Positions 31,946 through 43,639 of a stretch of 64,000 nt of DNA are shown here, one piece after another. This DNA is from Phymatolithon calcareum (lineage: Eukaryota > Rhodophyta > Florideophyceae > Hapalidiales): assembly GCA_977006965.1 (NCBI GenBank), contig OZ345365.1, forward strand, positions 868,001-932,000, given 5' to 3'. The notes beneath the pieces were generated by a model that was not told where the DNA came from, did no database searches, and was given only the letters and a program-made list of their open reading frames with translations. Position 1 is the stretch's first letter, and every line of letters starts with the position of its first letter. The translations under genes and the position numbers were made by a program.

Positions 31946-32031
31946 ACCAGAAACCCTTCTTAAAACTATGTACTTACAACGCCGGAGGGTCTCCTGAAAT
32001 GCCCCGTATGGTCACACAGCTGTTCGAGGAG

Positions 32032-32201
32032 GGAATATATGTTTATTTAATTTAAAAGCTCCCAAAGCCTCAATTTGAGTAACAGGGCAGCTTCTCGCTG
32101 TTTTCGATACTCATCTCTCTACTCTCCTTCTAATATCTCCTTAATTCGAATTTCTCTCCCTGAACAGTTCGTCCGGTGCCACTCAGTCCAATTGCAATGT
32201 A
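32032..32201 (-). mobile_element. Antisense LINE 3' fragment inside LINE C EN
   Basis: A 170-bp insert flanked by TCGAGGAG (32024-32031 and 32202-32209). Its minus strand reads the last RT residues and the 3' tail of a LINE B/C-type element (GCTTTGGGAGCTTTTAAATT). It splits the EN between LFEE and ENANDILGLMETW. Confidence 0.8.
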
Positions 32202-32455
32202 TCGAGGAGAACGCAAACGATATACTTGGTCTAATGGAGACGTGGCAAAAAGCCGACCAACGACTGCGCGTGCCGTACGAGCAGGTATCCACAACTCGCC
32301 TATGTGCTCCACGCTCTAAAGCCCGAGGTGATGTCACGCTCCACAAACGAAAAGTTCTTTCCGCAAAGGTGACATTCCGCCACTCAACAGAGAAAGCACA
32401 AATACTGATCGCCACCGTCGCAGAGATCCATGTCGTCGTTGCCTACATGTAGCCG

Positions 32456-33887
32456 TTCATGGCAGTTCTTGACCTATCCGCGGCATACGATAGTGTGCCC
32501 AGGGATATCCTCATGAAGAGGCTGACGGAGAAACTTTCTGAAGAGATAACAAGGATGTTTGCGCACCTGTTAAAACCCTCGCGCGTCACATCAGCTGGAG
32601 ACGAGACAGAAACGTGGTGTATCATCGACCGAGGAGTACCTCAAGGTTCCCCGCTTAGTCCATGCCTGTACAATATATTCATGGACACATTCGCAGAAGC
32701 CGTTTCCAAGACAGACAGGAACGTCTCAGAAAGCCCTGTGCAATTGTTCGCAGATGATGTTAAGCTTCAAGCGAAGACAGGACGAGGAATACAGAAACTT
32801 CTTGAAATAGCGACCAGTTCGGCAAGCGAAAATGGCATGAAATGGAACACAAAACCAGGGAAAAGCGAAGTTCTTAAGTACAAAGGACTTCAGAAGCACA
32901 CGTTTTACTTGGCGGGACGAGAACTATATCAAGCCTGGAGACTCTCGTATCTTGGGGTAAGCATGAATAACAAGGGTGTTACGGATGACACGGCCATAGT
33001 AAGAGTTCGAAATGCTGCAGGATGCATACATAAGCTTCGGGAGCTTGGATTGAATGTTCGAGGATTCAAACCGGAGACATGCATCAGGATCTTTAAGTCG
33101 CTAAGTATCCCGAAATGGGAGTATGCGTTACACGTTACTCCAAGGACAAATCGATTGCTCTCGGCAATCGAGTCGCCAGAGGGCTTGTTCTACAAAATTG
33201 TTTTTGGAAAGTATGCCGAACACCGCCGGGACCGAATGCGAGTTCTGTGCTGACTGGGACCACCAAAGATGAGGAGACGTCATCAAGCAGAAAGGTTTGC
33301 ATTAAGCCTGGAGAGACACAAAAAGCGCCTTGAAGAAACAGAAGAGTACGTTGGAAGAGATGAGGACGTAAAGGAAGCAATGAAGGATATTGAATATCTC
33401 AAGATGTATGAAGACTTGCGACAAGCCCTTCAGAAAGCCCAGGAGGGATCTGTCACGAAGAAGAGGAGGAGAGAAGAAACAATTAAGGTATGGGAAAAGG
33501 AAGAAGAAGGCAGATCAATGAAGATTCCTATTGAAGGCAAGCTACCAGGGACCCTTTACATAGGAGAAAGAACAACACGTTTAAGGTGCCTAAGGTTGAC
33601 ATTCAACCGAGCACCCCTTTGGAGGAAATCAGTATTGGGTGCTTACTGTGGGATTACCGCGGTGATCGAACTAGACGCCTTACAACGTACTCTAGCGTCA
33701 TCGAAGATGAGTACAGAAATTGAATTTGAGTGCAAGAGACTCACAGGAGCTCTTGTTGGGGGAGAATTACGAATCAAGAACGTTTTGAGCAGCCAGATGA
33801 CTTTAGCGTAGAGATTATGCAAGAGCTTGCCCGTTACTCCAAGGTGAGGCTTTGGGAGCTCTCAAAAATAAAATCATCAAATATCCC
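32456..33887 (+). mobile_element. LINE C': 5'-truncated RT copy inside LINE C EN
   Basis: Starts within the RT at FMAVLDLSAAYD and ends with an AATAAAATCATCAAATATCC tail. It sits between the two halves of the LINE C EN. The target duplication is short or obscured (CCG at both edges). Confidence 0.75.
32459..33811 (+). pseudogene. LINE C' reverse transcriptase with one stop
   Basis: LDLSAAYDSVP, RGVPQGSPLSPCLYN, LFADDVKLQA and the GMKWNTK block are present. The frame has a single TGA at 33251-33253 where LINE B has CGA (Arg), then continues to 33811. It is a diverged sister of LINE B. Start is truncated. Confidence 0.85.
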
Positions 33888-35004
33888 CGCTTGCATCTAA
33901 AGATGTAACTAAGGAGTGCCTTAAAATCGAACAAACGGAATGCAGAGGGAAAACCGTGCTCATAGGGGACCGTAACGCGAGACACCAGCATTGGGACACG
34001 AAGTCGAAGACCAGAGGCCGTCACCTTGTCCCGTGGGCAGCTAACATCAATTGGAAGATGAGAACAGCAACCAGCCCCACTTTCTGTTCGCCTTCTGTAA
34101 AAAGCAACATCGAGATTTACGCAACAAAGGCAATGGACTCGTCGCCAGTGCAAACTGTAAGAGGAATGTGGGATGGAATCCGAGTGGGGCACCGACCCGT
34201 CTCTCTGGACGTCCCGCTTTTGATGAATCTTTTATCTCTGCGACCGCGAGACAGAGCGCTGAGAGAGCCGAGAAAGCATCGAAAGCCATGGAACGGTGGG
34301 GACCAAAAATGCTGTACATATTGAAGGGATGCCAAGACAAAAAAGAGCTCGATGAATGGTACGAGGAGTTTAGCAAGCTCATAGCAAGACCCTATCATAA
34401 TAAGGATCTCCGTCTATCAAGATTCAAACCATTCTGGACCAGGGAGCTTGACAGAAAAGGACACGGCTTCATCGGAAAGCGACTCGGACCAAGAGAGAAG
34501 CTGATCTGGAAAAGTACTTGGTGCTCCGCCAAAAGATGCTTTCATGCGTACGGAAGTTGAAAACTGGGCAGTACAACAAGTTCGTAGAAGAGATTGAAGA
34601 TCAATCACCACGTCAAGCCACGACTACCTTGTGCAAGATCCTGCGATATAAACGGAAGAGAAGCAGCATAAACCGATCATTAGGGGCTCCAATACACCCA
34701 ATGCGGTTCACAGCTCATATCGCGAATGGAAAGCGGCATTAGAAAGGTTCGCGCTCTCCTAGAAAATGTGAACGGGTATCAAAGACGCGCTACTGTGAGC
34801 ACCGCGCAGAAACGCACTCCACCCGGACAAAATCGCCGACTAAATGCTATAAGAAAGCCCTGGATAGAGTGCTGACCTTCTTGCGACGCTAGCCGCTGGA
34901 AAAGTTACAGGAACTGTCTCCGAGCAGCCAGTTCAGTTATTTGCGGACGATGTGCTTCTACAGGCCAAGAATGCGAAAAGGTTACGAAGGTTACTGAACA
35001 CGGT
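33888..35004 (+). pseudogene. LINE C EN second half, linker and FADD remnant
   Basis: GDRNARHQHWDT and SNIEIYATK are EN motifs. The usual SDH reads VGH, so the catalytic Asp is lost. The linker (KELDEWYEEFSKL ... FWTRELDRK) follows in a shifted frame, then YNKFVEEIEDQSPRQA. After a large loss, FADDVLLQAKN appears at 34939-34971. Decayed beyond function. Confidence 0.75.
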
Positions 35005-35693
35005 TTATATCTGTTCATGAAATGATGCGCAAACATCTGAAAAGAAAGCGCCAAGAAAGGTAGATCAATATATCATCCTCTCTTTGTCACATTCTGCGAT
35101 AGGCACGCTGCCTAAATCATCGTTCTCCTAGGTTGAATTGAGGGTAGCAAACACCTTCCCGCTCTCTTTCTACCAATCATTTTGCCGTTTCCTCCGGTAC
35201 GGGTCTCTGGTCATCCGCCACGTCATCCTTCTGTTTCGAAGCCCACAGTTCGGATCAGAACTAAATAAGCTTTGGAGAAGCATGCAGCTTAATTTTGGAG
35301 TGCTTTTAGACTCTTCTTGAAACCTCTGCGGTGTTCTTCAACATTACCAAAATTGTTTTGCAGTTCCCCAGCAGTAAATTCTTGGAAAATGCTGACATGG
35401 CTCGGAATGGTGCCGACCAGTAAGGCAGCACGCCATCGATGCTCATCTATTGGTTCTTTCTTGCACTTCTCGCCAACGGCATTTCATGGTCTCATTTCAT
35501 TAGCTTGCAATTCACGAAAGTCATATGTATACTTGAATAGCAGTTGTGAAGTAAGTTGCATGTCTTTATCCGGCGAGGTTAAAAAAACTTGAAATTAGTA
35601 CCACCAAAGTTTGGCCTTTGTTTGCTACTTAAGCGGACATCAGACCTCTCACTTACCGAATAATCGCATACCGCCCGACACCAACTGGCAGGA
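35005..35693 (+). other. Beta 5' flank, third copy
   Basis: Closely matches 8720-9400 and 26575-27050, beginning with the TTCATGAAATGATGCGC target sequence that in unit 1 was split by LINE-R. No alpha gene lies to the left; LINE C abuts instead. Non-coding. Confidence 0.65.
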
Positions 35694-36179
35694 TGTCGCA
35701 AATTCGAGGTCGGGAATAATCGCTGTCGAGAAGACAAGAAACAACGGGTCTCAAGTGGCTCCGTGTCGCACACTGCCGCCTGTTTCTCATAGCAAGACAG
35801 TAAATTCGGAGACAGTCTAACTGGCTCGGGATGTACGCCGCTTCATACTCCAGCGCCGATGACCAGATTCGGAATGGTATAAATGCGACAGAACCCGAGC
35901 ACAGCATTGTATCGGAAGGCAGTCGGAATAAGAATCACCAAGTCTTGGTCGGCTCAGTGCTCCTTCCGGGAGCACACGGAGAGAAGTGGCTGGCGTAGGC
36001 GTCTCGCCATGCCCGGTCCCCGTTTGGGAAACCAGCGGTCATAACGGATCACTAAGACTAACTGGTGTGTGGCGACATTCTTGAACAGCACGTGGACCTT
36101 CGCGAGGTTCTACAACGCTGAGCGCGCGAAAGGTAATAAACTCTCTTTGTTCTAAACTGTTCATTGCCGTTTTGCGACA
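35694..36179 (+). mobile_element. Solo LTR (TGTCGCA...TGCGACA)
   Basis: A 486-bp insert with 5-bp duplication CAGGA (35689-35693, 36180-36184). Inverted termini are TGTCGCAAA and TTTTGCGACA. A TATAAA at 35878-35883 and AATAAA at 36135-36140 support plus orientation. The empty site is seen in beta copies 1 and 3. It splits the beta 5' region from the coding start at 36201. Confidence 0.9.
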
Positions 36180-36200
36180 CAGGATCCTGCAATCTCCAAG

Positions 36201-36606
36201 ATGATTTCTGCAATGCGACGAGCAGAATATGAATACATTGTTGCCGAATCTGACTACCTGGAAGCCCAAGATACGATTAGTGCGATCGGATGGAAGAAGA
36301 TCATCCCCGGGTATTTAGAGAAGAAGAGGAACAATCTTCGAGTGGCCCAGTATATGTTCGAATCGGCCACTGTGAAGCATCGGCACTGCCGAAGCTTCAC
36401 AGTGGCCGATTCGAACATATACCGGGCCGAATCGGCAGTATCAGGCAGCGGAATACATCACCCCACATGAGCCAATCTCAGCTGCTTGTCTCAAGGTAGA
36501 CCTTTCGGCTGTGGAGCATTTGGAATTGGCTATTTTGCTTTTCCGTCAGGTTTTGTTCACGTTCAACTCCAACAAAAATTATGCGGAATGCTTTCGGACC
36601 AATCAT
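36201..36606 (+). pseudogene. Beta copy 4, N-terminal part, with fold-backs
   Basis: Starts MISAMRRAEYEYIVAES and follows beta copy 3 until 36385, where a 36-bp inverted duplication breaks the frame. It then resumes to about 36600, within the block before ASEV. The C-terminal half is found 7 kb away at 43640-43967. A solo LTR upstream and the KDZ element downstream make this copy non-functional. Confidence 0.8.
36350..36422. repeat. Palindrome within beta copy 4, 36-bp arms
   Basis: Arms at 36350-36385 and 36387-36422 with one mismatch and a 1-nt spacer. The left arm is normal beta sequence; the right arm is its inverted copy. Confidence 0.9.
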
Positions 36607-36651
36607 GAAAGATTCCGCACAATTTTTGTTCGCGTTGCATGTGAACAAAAC
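36550..36651. repeat. Palindrome at KDZ left junction, ~45-bp arms
   Basis: Arms at 36550-36595 and 36607-36651 (several mismatches) with an 11-nt spacer. The left arm is beta coding sequence. The inverted arm ends 10 bp before the left terminal inverted repeat of the transposon at 36662. Confidence 0.85.
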
Positions 36652-36954
36652 ATGACCGCTGTAGACCAAACCGTTCCCTAACGCATTTCGGAGAAGTATG
36701 AGCATCAATCCATCATGGAAAGGGTTACAGGGCTTTTGGAAGTCGAAGGATTGGGCTTCCTCTACCCACAAAATTCAACTGAACCTTGATCTAAAGGTGA
36801 GATGACATCTCTTTCGGTAACGTACACAGCAGATGACGCGGTATCTATCTTTGTAACGTTTAGGACTGATTTATGGAACTCTAAAAGCGCTTGTTTCGTA
36901 CATGTCCTCATGCGTTCCAATGTACTCAAGAAAAAACTCACACTTCAACAAAGG

Positions 36955-38650
36955 ACGCAATGTCAACATTGTCGGAGAGCGTTGTCTAAGCGTGGAGTTG
37001 TGAATATGAGTCTGCCGTGTTTCTGTGCGCCACGAAAACGAGGAATGACTCAAGGAAAACTACGGATGAAACGGATGACAGCGAGGCTGTTGTTTCCGAG
37101 TATAATTTGGCCGAGGATGATGTGCTTGACCTAGGAGCTGCTGATCATCGCACTAACAAGTATGTATCGACACGAAATATAGCAATACTACCATGCGACT
37201 CAGATGAAAATACAACAAGAGCGTTCTTCAGATACGTCAGGAAACAAAAGACAACCGGGTCTGACGTCATTTTGAAGGACTTTTCCTCTGAATGCGAGAG
37301 GAGCAAGAAACTGGTAGCATATCTTCCTGACCAGAATGTCTCAGAAAACCCATCTAAAGCACCGTTTTCGCTCCTGAAACGACCAGTGAAGTTCTATACG
37401 CTTATGCACGGCACGCTAGACGTCGTCCTCATGGACTTTGTCCGCTTAAATTCTCATCATTTAAACTACTTCGATGGAGTTGACAGCCCTGAATTTTTTG
37501 CGAGCGAGCGTTTCGCGTATAGCAGAGAGCTCTTTGACTTTTGGTTATACCATGCCGCTTGCTTGGATGGAACGTTCAGGGACTCATGCAATCTTTGTAC
37601 TGTTGTATGTAAGCTGGCGAGTATAGGCCAGGAAAGGATTGGAAGCCCAATCAGCCCGAACAGAAGAGCATCCAGTAGCTGAGCTATAGCAGCGCCGAGT
37701 AGAAAAGCATTTTCATCTTTGTTCCGATGCTATCCTTGCGAGGACGCTAATGGGAGAGTGAATGGAGTTGCTTTGGACTGACCCGCCACTGGAATACTAG
37801 GAGACCTCCCAGATTTTGATCGGCCGTCTATCCGGATTTACGCAGCGAAGATATCGGATCGAAAATATGTTCCACGTGACTCCAGGCCGAGACGATTGAT
37901 TGACGCGTTGTGTCAAGCGGCCCAAAGTTCTGTCGCGTCAACGAGTTTTCTGGTGAAGCGTTTCCAAAGAAGGAATAAGGACCAAAGTCACCCTGCTGAT
38001 CTGATTTTCATGGCTGATCAAAACTCTCTATCCGCGAGAAGTATTAAGGAATTCGTCCTCACCGCGTACAGTATTGAAGATTCCCAAAACTCTACTCCAT
38101 ATTACACTTTGGATGGTACATGGAGTGACACGCCAGGTAGCAGAGACTTGTCGGCTGACAATCCTCCCGTCCATGCAAGAAAAGAAGGGCTGAAATTTTG
38201 CTACGAAACGTTTGGACATGCGCTTTCAACAAGAATCCTGAGAATCTGTGCTGCAGATGTTTTGCGCTGCTTTGGAACGGCACCAGTGCCGAGCAGACTT
38301 CTGAACCGTAACTCAAGTATCGCTAATAGCAAAGATCAGGTTATGAGTCTTGTTTGTTTGTCAGAGATCATGCACTTCAAGTCATCAACACTACTCCCCG
38401 TACGCCCGTGCTCTGAGTGCATTGCGAAAATAGAGCGTAATGGCACCTTTTTGAGCAAAATTGTCCGTCTGCTGGAAAACTTGCAGTTTCAATTGCCACT
38501 GCTTGCGGACATCTAGAACACGTTTTCTCGGCAGACTCGCTGATATTTCTCGCAAAATTATCCGAAATCACTTTGCGACCGCTTTTTCCAGAAGAAGTCT
38601 AAAATATTCCCGGAATACCACAAAACGTACCGCACTACAGTAGCGCCAGC
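36955..38650 (+). pseudogene. KDZ transposase, N-terminal and middle region
   Basis: Frames at 36802-37134, 37017-37682 and 37896-38516 continue one another with frameshifts. Features: a cysteine cluster (CQHCRRAL ... PCFCAP), an acidic linker, then AACLDGTFRDSCNLCT with further cysteines. KDZ transposases carry N-terminal cysteine clusters ahead of the catalytic core, so the assignment rests on order and on the core that follows. I cannot place the first catalytic aspartate. Confidence 0.5.
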
Positions 38651-38787
38651 GTTGCTTGATGCTCCTTTTGAGCAGACTGGAGACTTTTATGAAGGAAGAC
38701 CCCTGCAGAGACCAAGGATTCATTTTTTGAATTCGACATCTCATCCTGAAGCAACAAGGGATGAATTCAGCTAAACCTACAGAAACT

Positions 38788-39290
38788 CTTTGACGCACAG
38801 TCCCGGACTTTTTACGGTTCAGTGTATATGCAAAACCCCAGGATAATTGGCATCTCAGTGATGGACTCCTGCTAGACTGTGTCCACGGTACTTTCAGCTC
38901 TACTAACGAGATTTAGCACAAAGCCTAAGACCGTGCACTACGACAATTCATGAAAAATTGTGAGCTTTGAAGTCTTGCGCATTCCCTGGCTACTAAAGGA
39001 CACACATGTTTCCTGCGATCGATTTCACTACAAGAAACATAAGTTGTGCTTTGTGTTCAACCCCGACAGCTACCTGTTACTGGGCAATCCTCGAACATCG
39101 GCCGTTGAGGCAATAAATTCAAGATGGGCGTGAGCCAGAAGCCATGTGCGATTTCCGAAAGGGAGTAATCTTATGACGTTCATAATGGCAAATTCAGTGG
39201 TTATCAACCTCCGCCCCATGTACAGGACGAAGAATAATTGTGTAGAGGTAGATGATGCTGATTTGCATCAATTTGGCAACTTAGTACTCC
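38788..39290 (+). pseudogene. KDZ transposase catalytic core fragment
   Basis: The frame reads IIGISVMDS, then KPKTVHYDNS followed by TGA, RIPWLL, CDRFHYKKHKLC, FNPDSYLLL and TSAVEAINSRW. A YDN(x)C motif, a D-FH-H-C cluster and TS-E-NS are the recognisable signature of the Kyakuja-Dileera-Zisupton core. Three in-frame stops are each one base from a sense codon, the second exactly where the motif expects Cys (TGC to TGA). It is a pseudogene of an otherwise readable core. Confidence 0.7.
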
Positions 39291-40421
39291 ATTGTGAATG
39301 CCGCCGTTGCAATTCTCGCGAGTAAAAAAAGCTGGATCACAATGCCCACAATGCAGACACAACATCTTGACCCTTTGTTGGAGAGGGCTATCTAGCCAGA
39401 AAAATCCGAAGCTTCAACTTATTTTCCACAGATGAGAAATTAGAGTAGGATATTAAAGATAGAAACAGTGCACCACAAGTCGTGATGTCCGCTTCCACAT
39501 GGAGCTATCCGTACCATTTAACTTCGTGATAGAGTTTGGACGATTTGACAAAGTTGGTGGCAGATACGTATATTGTAATCCCGGATAGTGGAGTGGGAAC
39601 AACTAAATCAAACAGATTTAAATTTGTTTCGCAAATCTTCCGTTTGCAAAGTACGCGGCACGCTAGGATTTCCAAAGTGATGATGATGGATGTTCGGAAT
39701 ATTGTTCCTGTTAGGGATTTGAATTGTGTAAGAGGCTGCAAAACGCTTGCATTTAATATGAATTCGAACTTTTTGTTGAAGTATCGATTATCTTGAGTCA
39801 TCTGTATCAAACATGTACAATTTCAAGCCGCTCTATAGAGCCTATATTGCTGTACCGCTTCTATCTGGCAGGATTTTCAAAGTCTCCTTTTAGTGCTGCC
39901 CGGGAGAAATCTGTGCAATGGATAGGTACATAGAATGCTGTCATCCCCAGAGAAAAGAGTCAAGGAGTATAAAATACATACTGTCTCTACTAACGATTGC
40001 AAATGAGTACGGGAAGCACGGGTACAAATTTCTCTCGCAAAAAATTCGTTTAGATTTAATTCGAGTGAACCATTGCAAACAAGCGCCGATCGAAAGCATG
40101 CATGCTAACGAGTGCGATTGTTGCTCGATCGAGAAACCATCAGATCTAGATCTTTGCAGAAATCAATTTTTTGTTCTGAGTAAAGTTATATCAAAATGAA
40201 GCATATTCCAGTTAATTTATTCGTTGTTCCTTATATATCTGCACATGAATGAATATATAATTTGGATACTTTTTACTTTTATTTCTATCGGAAAATATTT
40301 TTAGCCGTTTGAATCAAGGTGATTCTCCCTCACTGGAGATCGTATGTAGCGTTCTGCTGTGTGGCAAGGCATGGACAGAGGCACATGAAATCGCAACGAG
40401 CCATTCAGGTGTACGGCAAAG
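39291..40421. other. Inner KDZ region, no assigned gene
   Basis: Short ORFs at 39536-39796 and 39918-40199 show no family feature. The transposase C-terminus may continue into 39300-39360. The rest is AT-rich and probably a spacer between the transposase and the peptidase gene. Confidence 0.4.
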
Positions 40422-41900
40422 ATGGGCGAAATTTCGAATTCCACTGACGACCAGAATGATCTTGTCGATCCTGACCTTGTGCAGCGTTGCACAAGCATAT
40501 TATCGTCAACCTCAGAAGACCGTGCTGAGAGCATCAAACTATCGCCGAGCGTTCTTCAAGGTGTGTGCCTCAAATATCCGGAAATTTCATCACACGAAGA
40601 AGTTTTGTATCGGGCGTACCGAGAAATCAGAAACTTTAACTCGCTCTTGGATTCGGGTGCCGCGTCCACTTCATTATCGAGCCGCACCCGAGACCTTCGG
40701 ACTTGCGACGTGTTCCGCCTTTACCGCACATTGACGAATCAAAGATGAATCAGGAGGTTGTCATACTTCCAATTTTATCCCCGACGAATCAATTTCCGTT
40801 GATTGATGAGGGAAATCAGGATTCTCCCGTTGCGAAAATATTAGCTGAGCTTTGCTCAAGCGCGGAGTATCTCACTTCCCAGTCTATTACGTCCTCCAAG
40901 ATGCCTCAAAAAGCCAATTGAAACACGTTAACTCCGAACGGGTCTGAAAATGACCATGATCTCAACCGCACGCGTCCTAAATCACTTCCAGAATGGTTTA
41001 GTGGAAAGTCGTTTTACGATCCAGATGACACCGAAGAAGAATTCATCAAACTTAGGGGGTACGAAGATAATCATTGCGACACGTTTCGAGTGAAAAAGTT
41101 AGAAGAACGGCAAGGACGCAATCAAATTCCCAAAGCTTACGTTCTTTTTTCGCACATTGCATTCCTATGCGAGGGACGCGCTCAAATTGATCTCAGGTCC
41201 AATTTCGTATAAAGTCTGGACTCCTACCCGGTTACAGAGAATCAAAACTAAACGGTTAGGTAAAGTACCGTATCTATTCGTCAAGCACTGCGGTGGCATT
41301 ACTATTCCAGTTTCAAGGCATGACATGCGGTATTTTCGTCCACATCACTGGGTTAATGACACCATTGTCAACGCTTTTGCTTTAATGGCATACTTGCAAT
41401 TTTTAGAGCACGTTGTGGCGCTAAGTACGCACTTTTTCACAATTTTGGGAAGAGATCGAACGGATGGTTTTGATCATCTTGTACGGTCGGTAAAATTCTG
41501 CACTCTCGAACTATGAAACTGTATTCTAATCCCTGTGAACAAATCATCACACTGGTTTTTAGTTGAGTTGGACAAGCAGAGCAGCTATGTTAAGGTGTAC
41601 AATTCCAAGACTTGTTACAGCAGGTCGAACTTGAAAAGCGGGCTTTCTGGGTATGACGCTCTGACGTGTTTACTTTCGGAATGAGCGACGTATCTTAAAA
41701 AAAGGATTCATCTGACTACTTGTCCAGAGAAACGGACGTTAAAGGCTTCAGGAGAAGTTTTTTCGACAACAGGTTGGAGGTGATATCTGTGGAGCGTTCT
41801 TTTGCAGATTCGTATACGATTTAGCGCAGAAGAAACCGTTTCCAAGCAGTGTCATCAGCAAGGCCGATAACCTTTGTCGCATGATCAAGCAGAACATATT
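40422..41900 (+). pseudogene. Ulp1/C48-like cysteine peptidase of the KDZ element
   Basis: Begins near ATG 40422 with a hydrophilic N-terminal region in shifted frames. The domain lies at 41210-41900: SRHDMRYFRPHHWVNDTIVN matches the Ulp1 start (pattern L.p..WLND..IN). Then come ILIPVNKSSHWFLVEL (catalytic His in SSHW), VYNSK, where the family has Asp-Ser (Asp changed to Asn), and FRQQVGGDICGAFFC with the conserved Gln and catalytic Cys. This family cleaves SUMO-like or related modifiers. Frame shifts near 41515 and a TGA at 41683 break it. Confidence 0.75.
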
Positions 41901-43615
41901 GCAAAAAGGTCGACCTTGGATTCGATTTCCCACGGGAAAATCAAGACTCTTCCTTGATTAACAAGAGCATTACATTGATGCCGTACACATTGAAAAGAGG
42001 ACGTGAGGTTTAGAAACAAGCAGCTGGTCGTAAATGCTTTGATAACAAGATACGACAGATAAAATAATGAACACTTCAAAGAGGCACAAAATCAGATCCG
42101 AATTGAACTTAAACTGGTCAGTAGTGCCGGTTTCGCACTTGGGAGGACGCTTGTGGCGAAGGACAAATCTCGAAGGGCACGCTTGTTTTTTCAGATAAAA
42201 GGGATGTGCCGTCGAGAAGACGTCGCAAAATGAACTTTGAAGTTCATGAATTGAATATATGAACGACGGGCTGCAAAAGTTCATAAAAACGAAGTTTTTT
42301 GTTCCCGCAACGATCCGTCGTCGCTTCCAAATCGTGCAATTGTTGGGAATATATTGACAGCGCGTATGGCTTGAACGGCAGAAATGTCAAAGTGCTACCT
42401 GCTGAGTTTGACAGTATTCAGTTCAACAACATGCAGCAATTGGTAAAATCTCGAAAACGTCGACTGAATCCGAATCAGAAGTGGACAATGTTGCAATAAC
42501 TATATCCTGTTTGCAGTTCTGTTCATTTGCAATTTCAATCAACCGGGAAGAAAAACCGTATCGATTAGAATGATTTATGTTTCGCAAGGACGACAGCCGG
42601 AATTTCCTCGAAGCGATTTCCCTAGAATGAATGCAGTACAACTCCGTTTCCCAAGTGAACGAATCAGATAATTATACTGCTGTGGACGTTTTTCATCTAG
42701 ACAGCCAGATATGCGGAAGCTCATGACCGCATGATCTCCAATGCAGGCTCTACTGACTACATGCATATATGAGAATTGCACGTGTTTGTCTTTCGTTATG
42801 GATAGCACAGAATGGGCTGGATAGTTTTCGCTAACGTTGTTGATGAAATATGCTGATAGCGATGTATCACCGTCGTGCTGGGGGGGCGATGACAAGCTCT
42901 GCGACGCGTGCCAGAACGCACAGGAAAGAGCCCACAACCTGCCTAGAATCCTGTTTAGATTCTCAAACGAGAATACTAGATCTGTTTTTGAGGAATTTGG
43001 ATGGATTGATTCGTTTTCGCGGGGGCTAATTGTGAGCCTCTCGTTCATCTGATTTCTCAACATCGGCCGCTCAGAGCAACTAAAATAACAAAATAACGAT
43101 CAGCTATTGGGTTGTTTCCCAGAATTCCAATAGTTCCACCGCAAATGTGTTCGCAAAGATATGGGGAATTATCTAAGTTCTTAATGCTCACATTTCTGGA
43201 CAAGTTGTTCAGAATCGATTTTTAACCGTTCACACAGCGGAACCTCGCCCTGCTCTTTTTCACTATGCCTTTATACACAAATCCTAACGCGATTGGCTCC
43301 AGATTTCATTTCCAGCAATGATTTTCACAATGGGCCCAGAACTGAAGCAATGCCAAACGGTGTCCAAATCCGGAAGCAACTTCCTGCAGTATTCAGTGCT
43401 TTCTTCCGCGCACTGTACAGTATTTAGATTCTACGTCAAGCATTCAAATGCGCTCAATATTGAATTCCGCTTTCACGCAAACCCTTAGCAGCGTGACAGA
43501 AATTGATCGTAATTCATATTTCCTGGCTCCGTATCCTGAAACTAATGCCATAAATCAATTCAGCGGGAAAATATGGTTCAGGACACATAAAAATCTCTGA
43601 TTTTTATTTTTTAAC
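41901..43615. other. 3' part of the KDZ element, no assigned gene
   Basis: Non-coding or unrecognised. A 162-codon open stretch on the minus strand (42575-43063) and a plus ORF at 42837-43052 overlap each other. Neither shows a domain, and I cannot say which, if either, is real. Confidence 0.4.
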
Positions 43616-43639
43616 TTAGGGAACCATTTGGTCTAGAGT

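Larger units (their letters stand above)
31567..35004 (+). mobile_element. LINE C host element, interrupted twice
   Basis: In order: an ORF1 3' part (31567-31945), EN start (about 31957-32031) and EN continuation (32210-32455). The second EN half follows at 33888-34200, then a linker (to about 34740) and a surviving FADD segment (34930-34992). Two other LINE fragments interrupt it, at 32032-32201 and 32456-33887. The RT between fingers and FADD is mostly deleted. EN blocks across the second interruption join in register (VVVAYM before, SKDVTKECLK after). Confidence 0.75.
36662..43635 (+). mobile_element. KDZ-type DNA transposon with Ulp1-like gene, ~7.0 kb
   Basis: Bounded by inverted repeats of 20 bp with two mismatches: TAGACCAAACCGTTCCCTAA at 36662-36681, and its partner at 43616-43635, whose complement reads TAGACCAAATGGTTCCCTAA. 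The insert separates the two halves of beta copy 4. Inside, on the plus strand, are a decayed KDZ-like transposase (36955-39290) and a decayed Ulp1/C48 peptidase gene (40422-41900). I found no exact target duplication; a fold-back at the left junction may have destroyed it. Non-autonomous today because of stops and frameshifts. Confidence 0.75.

Noticed and set aside
42575-43063. 162-codon minus-strand ORF within the KDZ element as a gene
   Set aside because: No domain, no second copy, and it lies opposite to the transposon's coding strand; chance cannot be excluded.
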